This document shows positions 38,245 to 42,419 of a stretch of 42,419 nt of DNA, piece after piece. The stretch's first letter is position 1. Each line of letters starts with the position of its first letter. The DNA is from a virus, in the IMG/VR virus record IMGVR_UViG_3300018059_000023, positions 1-42,419 of that record; one strand, 5' to 3'. The position numbers and the translations under genes were made by a program. Below the pieces are notes generated by a model. That model did not search any database. It worked only from the letters and a program-made list of their open reading frames with translations, and was not told the DNA's origin.

Positions 38245-40527
38245 TTATGGCAACCACGTTATAGGGGTGTACCCCACGCGCCATGCATTACCAGCAGAAA
38301 CGCCCGTATAAAACAAATCAAATCCCGTCGCGGTTCTGCCGATGGTTGCTACATAAATTTGGCTTGCCGACCATGCCGGATTTGTGCCAACAAATATCGA
38401 GACAGGCATCTCGTCAAACGCTAAACCATCATCGGACACGGCCAATGTGATGGTTTTTGCAATGACCGCGTAAAACTTTCCATCGGCATAAATCACATTG
38501 GTATGATTGATTACCGACGCGCTGGCGGGTCTGGTGCAATCTACTGCCGCCGACCATGCGCCCGTGATAGTAGAGCATGAGCGGCGGGTCATTTTGTAGG
38601 GACTTGCGACGGTCAAATCCGCACAGTATATGTAATAGGTTGAGCCAGCTTTTATTAGGGACGGACTCAGAGTGTCAAGCACAGCGCCCTCCAACAGCAT
38701 TACCGGCGTACTCCACGCTATCCCGTTGGTGCTGTGCGTTTCCCATATCCTGCCATACTGGGGAGAACCAGAATCCTTGTAGGTTCGGAAGGTGCAGTAA
38801 AGTGTCCCGCTCTCGTAATATAAATTCGGGTCACTGTTGGCGGTTGCACCGTCAGTCGGGAATGGGACAATCGGGTTTGTCAATCCATCAGGCACAACCC
38901 ATGTCGCTTTATCCGCGCTGGCTAATATCGAGGGGTTTTCGTATGCAGCATTATTAGCTGGCAGCGGTGTCATCGCCATCCAATAGCGATAACCATTCCA
39001 GGTTTCTACAAAATCAATCACAGACGGATGGACAACCTCTCCTGACTCGTCATAAGTTGGGGTGGTTAGAGGATCGGCGGCATACTCAGCCGCCGCGCTG
39101 AACAAATAAGACGGGATTGTTGCGTCGCTTGTTTTGCCCGATGCGGTGTTGAGCTTGGCAGCATCAACAGACGCCAATGTTGCAGGCCATGCCGTGAGAT
39201 TTGTCACGGTTGCCCCGCCTGAAACTTTAACTCCTGTTGCTGCATAATTAACCGACGCGTTGGTTATGCTGCGTTTTGTGGAGTTTGCCGTCCTCAGAGT
39301 AACGTACCTACCCAAAAAATATACTTGTATGAGATAGGTGTTTGCTGTGTTCCAGGTCTGCGCCGCACCGCCCGCACCACCCTGTTCAGTTTCCACTCCA
39401 CCAACAACCGAATATAAATATATCTTGGAGTTAGCTTGGTCACACCTGATGAGCCAACGGTTATTATCGTCGGTATATCGAAAAGACAGCTCGAAAACTT
39501 CACTACTCGCGGGCTGCCAACTCACCTCGACATAGCCATTTGCTGATCCCGTAGCGGTCTGCGGGTTGGTGGGGGATGCAACATTCACAAGCGCGATAGC
39601 TTTGTCAGTCGCAAGATTTCCGGCAATGTCAACTGCACTCAGATTATCAAGCGTGCCTGTCTCGTTATAATTGGACAATCCGATATATTCATCGTATACA
39701 CCACCCTCCCCGGCGTAGAGCAAACACCAGTTTGTAAAGCGATTGCCCTTGACAAACACCATCCCCCCCGCCGCGCGCATAGCGAGAGCCGCTGTAAATG
39801 GCAAACCCTTGGGGATTGGGATCGTTGTGTCGTAACCTTTCAAATCCATCACAGCCAAAAAATTCAGTGAATTTACACTTAAGCAAGCTCCCATGTTGGC
39901 ATATGCGGATGTATTCAGGTTTTGATTTTTTAGCCAACCAAAGTCAAAATATTTATTCAGGATAACTGAAAAATTGAAATCTCCGAATAGCGTCCTACCT
40001 GCTGTCCGTGTTATCGCGGTGGAGTAAAATCCCTGATCGCCGTTGGCGGGGGTTGTTTGCGCGGTGATTGCCAATTCTCCGCCCGTTGTGGCTAGCTCGC
40101 CGTCAGTTTGCACGAGGGTCAGAGTACCAGTGTCTGACGTGTGCGGGGATGCCATCGGCGCGGCTTCTGCTGCCGTGAATTGATCGAGGAATAACGGAAC
40201 AATCACGGAAGCAGGCGAACCATAGACAGATGACACATTTCCAGCAGTGTCTTTCACCCAGGGGTATAACGTTTTGGTTCCAACGGTTTCCACTACATAA
40301 GTCGTTTGTGCTTCTGCTGCCCAGCCCGCCGCGTCCGGTTCAGGTTGTGTTGACGATTCGGTAATCAAGAACGATACACCCTCTTCAGAAGCCGTGAAGG
40401 CGGTGATTGCAATCGTTAGCCCGCTTGGGGTTGTGGCCGCAAACGCCGCCACGGTCGGCGCGGTGGTATCGCTCGGCCCCTGATTTCCAAGACCCAACTT
40501 ATAGTTGAAGTTATTGAATAACATCAT
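38245..40527 (-). CDS. Tail spike with C-terminal glycoside-hydrolase-like beta-propeller
   Basis: 760 aa, ATG 40527 overlapping the previous stop; the second Met is at 40524. An N-terminal Ig-like/Big domain (about 20-105: DTTAPTVAAFAATTPSG, SEEGVSFLITESS, AGNVSSVYG) and a jelly-roll-like middle (about 115-460) precede a propeller (about 495-760). The propeller has HPSVIDFVETWNGYRYWMAM, ENPSILASADKATW, NSDPNLYYESGTLYC, LSPSLIKAGSTYYIYCA and a later SASVINHTNVIYADGKFY. This repeats the exposed-strand pattern of GH43/GH32-type five-bladed propellers with Asp/Glu near blade starts. It probably binds or degrades a host surface glycan. The catalytic residues cannot be fixed by eye. Confidence 0.72.
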   Translation of the reverse strand: MMLFNNFNYKLGLGNQGPSDTTAPTVAAFAATTPSGLTIAITAFTASEEGVSFLITESSTQPEPDAAGWAAEAQTTYVVETVGTKTLYPWVKDTAGNVSSVYGSPASVIVPLFLDQFTAAEAAPMASPHTSDTGTLTLVQTDGELATTGGELAITAQTTPANGDQGFYSTAITRTAGRTLFGDFNFSVILNKYFDFGWLKNQNLNTSAYANMGACLSVNSLNFLAVMDLKGYDTTIPIPKGLPFTAALAMRAAGGMVFVKGNRFTNWCLLYAGEGGVYDEYIGLSNYNETGTLDNLSAVDIAGNLATDKAIALVNVASPTNPQTATGSANGYVEVSWQPASSEVFELSFRYTDDNNRWLIRCDQANSKIYLYSVVGGVETEQGGAGGAAQTWNTANTYLIQVYFLGRYVTLRTANSTKRSITNASVNYAATGVKVSGGATVTNLTAWPATLASVDAAKLNTASGKTSDATIPSYLFSAAAEYAADPLTTPTYDESGEVVHPSVIDFVETWNGYRYWMAMTPLPANNAAYENPSILASADKATWVVPDGLTNPIVPFPTDGATANSDPNLYYESGTLYCTFRTYKDSGSPQYGRIWETHSTNGIAWSTPVMLLEGAVLDTLSPSLIKAGSTYYIYCADLTVASPYKMTRRSCSTITGAWSAAVDCTRPASASVINHTNVIYADGKFYAVIAKTITLAVSDDGLAFDEMPVSIFVGTNPAWSASQIYVATIGRTATGFDLFYTGVSAGNAWRVGYTPITWLP

Positions 40528-40898
40528 TCATACCAGACGTAGCAGATCGCTCCCGTCCCGGCGGGTTTGCAAAACATTGCCGTCGAGAAGGACAATCCGC
40601 CGAGGGATGATAGATCAACTCCCGTTGATGTACCAGCTTTGCAGTTCAACCCAAGCAACACTGTTCCCGTATCGGTTGCGGCGTTCTTGAATTCAACCTG
40701 TGAATCCTCCGAACCGCCGAACAGGACCGCGCCCATTAGCCTCCGTGCACCAGTGTCGCCGACCTTCGCTGCTGCGGAGGCTGGTACGATTGCCGTGGAA
40801 TATGCGGGCGCGCTGGGTGCGGTTGTGACAGGAACGGGTGTGCCGTTCGCGACCCCTTCTATTACTGCTGCGATTGGGTTAGTGAGTGTCATTGTCAA
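40524..40898 (-). CDS. Small beta-rich virion-associated protein
   Basis: 124 aa, ATG 40898 with AAAGGAGAT upstream, 10 bp after the giant gene. An Ala/Pro/Thr-rich N-terminal arm is followed by a beta domain (ARRLMGAVLFGGSEDSQVEF, GAICYVWYE). It overlaps the spike start. Size and place suggest a spike-anchoring or structural protein; unproven. Confidence 0.6.
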   Translation of the reverse strand: MTMTLTNPIAAVIEGVANGTPVPVTTAPSAPAYSTAIVPASAAAKVGDTGARRLMGAVLFGGSEDSQVEFKNAATDTGTVLLGLNCKAGTSTGVDLSSLGGLSFSTAMFCKPAGTGAICYVWYE

Positions 40899-40908
40899 TC
40901 TCCTTTTT

Positions 40909-42419
40909 TTATTGTTGTCCTTGATAAAGCATTGCCGGCACGACCTGACTATTCAGCCACGTATTGAGATCGTCGTAAGGCCGGCCTTCGATGATCCACT
41001 GCTGTTCCAGTGCCTTGTATGCACCTGTCGATAGTTTCTTCCCGGTGTAGGCGTAGGCTTCCACGTAGTCAGTCAGTCCCGGCGGCCATGCGGAAGTATC
41101 AATTTCCTTGAAAACCTGCCCGCGGAATATCGGCTCCAACTCAGGAAAGCCCTTGTACCATTGATCCTTGAAGTCCCAGTATTCTTTCAGTTCGGGGTTC
41201 TTCAGCAGATAGCTTGACCGCTGGCTCTTGGGCAGGGCGAAGTATCCCTGTTCCAACTCGTAGTAATTGCCGTGGTTCTTCGTTCGCTGGCTAAAGAATT
41301 CATCTGTGACGCGGGTCACGTCTTCGCTGTACAGGTCCAGATTCGGCGGCTGTGTAACTTCCAACGGCTGCGCATTGACCGCCTGCGGGACTTTCTGGTT
41401 CAACTGCTGCGCCCACTGGATCAAGGTCTCTGTGTCGATGCTTTCATAACTGCGCGTCTCTTTGTCCAGAAATGCCTGCTGGAATAACTCGCCCATCTCG
41501 GAACGGGCCTGCTTCTGGTTGGTTGTGCCGAGTTCCATGTACCCATTCCAAATCTGACCGATCATGAAAGACTTCATAAGCTCATCGTCGCCCTTGCCTT
41601 TGGCGAGGTACGCTTCATACTCCGGGTGCTCGTCGAAGAATGTATTGACGGCCCCCGTGTCGCCTGCATCGTACTTCTTCCAGGCTTCATTCCATTCCTG
41701 CTTCAGTCCTCGGTACTCCAACTCTCCCGCCGGTAGAAGACCTGACCCAAACAGGGACGGAAGCGCGGCTTGTGCAAACGCCTGCGGTCCTTCGTGCAAT
41801 CCTGCATAGAGCGCGCCTGCTGTCGGCACGCGCAGAGCCAGTTCCATCCGTACCCGTTCGCCTGCGTTCTCCCATACTTCCCCCTGCTTTTCGATCATCG
41901 CGAGTTGCGCTTCTTCGGAGGAGATCAGTCCTTCGGCGACCATGTTGGCAACCTGCCGCTTCTGGTAATACTCGCCATATTCTCCCATTGTCGGCAGTCC
42001 GGCCTTCTTACGTGCCCACTCCTCCGGCTTCCCCAGGAGACCAAGTACATCGCCGATGGGTTCTGCCCAGGTGCCCTGCGTAACGGTGTCGAGTGCCCGC
42101 GCTGTGTTGGTGAGCGGCAGGGTAGACGGCTGTCTGCCCTTTCCTGTAGCTAAGTAATAAGGGGCGGTGAGATACCATGCAGGACCTAGCATGGTAGAGA
42201 AGAAGTCGAGCGGGCTAGCCGCCTCTGCTTCTCGCCTGATTTGTGCTTCGGCAAAAGCCCGCTCCCATGCCGACCCTTCCCGATTCATTGCCTGTTGAAT
42301 GTCGGCGTCTGACACGCTGCCATCTGCCGACCATTCCTGAAGGATGCGTTCGGCTTCGAGTTCCTGCTGGGTCGTTTCTTGTTCTTTGCGCTGGAAGTAA
42401 TTCACGATCCCAGCCGGGA
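40909..42419 (-). CDS. Giant virion/ejection protein candidate, C-terminal 462 residues
   Basis: This is the continuation across the circular junction of the gene starting at 5197. Bases 42297-42419 duplicate 1-123. A GTG at 42405 could be mistaken for a start, but codons upstream of it stay open in the joined sequence, so it is an internal valine. The C-terminal part includes an aromatic hydrophobic patch (AWYLTAPYYLATGKG) and is otherwise charged, helical and rich in Gln/Glu/Trp/Tyr. It ends in YQGQQ. It is followed after 10 bp by the 124-aa gene. No known domain is recognised. Confidence 0.85.
   Translation of the reverse strand, partial: PAGIVNYFQRKEQETTQQELEAERILQEWSADGSVSDADIQQAMNREGSAWERAFAEAQIRREAEAASPLDFFSTMLGPAWYLTAPYYLATGKGRQPSTLPLTNTARALDTVTQGTWAEPIGDVLGLLGKPEEWARKKAGLPTMGEYGEYYQKRQVANMVAEGLISSEEAQLAMIEKQGEVWENAGERVRMELALRVPTAGALYAGLHEGPQAFAQAALPSLFGSGLLPAGELEYRGLKQEWNEAWKKYDAGDTGAVNTFFDEHPEYEAYLAKGKGDDELMKSFMIGQIWNGYMELGTTNQKQARSEMGELFQQAFLDKETRSYESIDTETLIQWAQQLNQKVPQAVNAQPLEVTQPPNLDLYSEDVTRVTDEFFSQRTKNHGNYYELEQGYFALPKSQRSSYLLKNPELKEYWDFKDQWYKGFPELEPIFRGQVFKEIDTSAWPPGLTDYVEAYAYTGKKLSTGAYKALEQQWIIEGRPYDDLNTWLNSQVVPAMLYQGQQ
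42297..42419. repeat. Terminal redundancy, right copy
   Basis: Exact copy of bases 1-123. Both copies hold the same stretch of the giant virion gene, so this part should be counted once. Confidence 0.95.

Noticed and set aside
42405-42405. GTG as start of a separate 498-aa gene
   Set aside because: Joining the ends shows the frame is open far upstream to the ATG at 5197.
1-42419. CRISPR array, insertion sequence or rRNA/tRNA genes
   Set aside because: No regularly spaced repeats, no transposase and no RNA gene signature were found by reading.

Overview
The window is one complete, circularly closed genome of a tailed bacteriophage (Caudoviricetes). Its first and last 123 bases are identical, so the unique length is about 42,296 bp, and one very large gene runs uninterrupted through the junction. 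Small and large terminase, portal, scaffold, HK97-type capsid, adaptor-like and tail genes are all present. I see no sheath, tail-tube or classical tape-measure gene, so a short-tailed (podovirus-like) virion is most likely. A CI-like repressor, a large serine recombinase and a phiC31 gp3-like candidate excision factor point to a temperate life cycle. The base composition looks moderately GC-rich. The host cannot be read from the sequence; Chloroflexota is only a weak guess from the style of the lysozyme and recombinase.

Layout: almost everything is on the minus strand. The late block reads leftward from the small terminase (9966) through large terminase, portal, small proteins and the 2194-aa giant protein (5197 to 1, continuing 42296 to 40909). 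It goes on through a small protein, a beta-propeller tail-spike candidate, an HNH-AP2 endonuclease cassette, scaffold, capsid, decoration-like and adaptor-like genes, a 1000-aa tail protein, a predicted nuclease and a fibre, to small genes ending at 27359. The early block reads leftward from a strong promoter at 25006-24978. It holds a ribbon-helix-helix protein, a chain of small zinc-ribbon proteins, the RDF candidate, HNH, DnaD-like initiator, DnaC-like loader, several small membrane proteins, a GIY-YIG cassette and more small genes. It then reaches the lysis cassette (holin candidate, HD-GYP phosphodiesterase, membrane coiled-coil protein, GH25 lysozyme; 13459-10608).

Only two units are on the plus strand. 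One is the lysogeny operon (25054-27356: repressor, 42-aa protein, UBA-like membrane protein, serine recombinase). The other is a small moron-like unit with its own promoter, operator and terminator (10010-10580).

The most notable observations are these. (i) Two unrelated endonuclease genes (GIY-YIG at 16275 and HNH-AP2 at 37643) have the same kind of 5' leader: a sigma70-type promoter firing at the base of a 13-14 bp stem, a long loop, and a loop-to-downstream pseudoknot abutting the Shine-Dalgarno. This looks like a mobile promoter-RNA-nuclease cassette. (ii) There is a plus-strand structured RNA with its own promoter and terminator between two tail genes. (iii) A full HD-GYP enzyme in the lysis operon and an Acb2/Tad1-like small protein could both act against cyclic-dinucleotide signalling. 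(iv) There is a 2194-aa virion-protein candidate hidden by the linearisation point. (v) Origin-like repeats lie inside the initiator gene.
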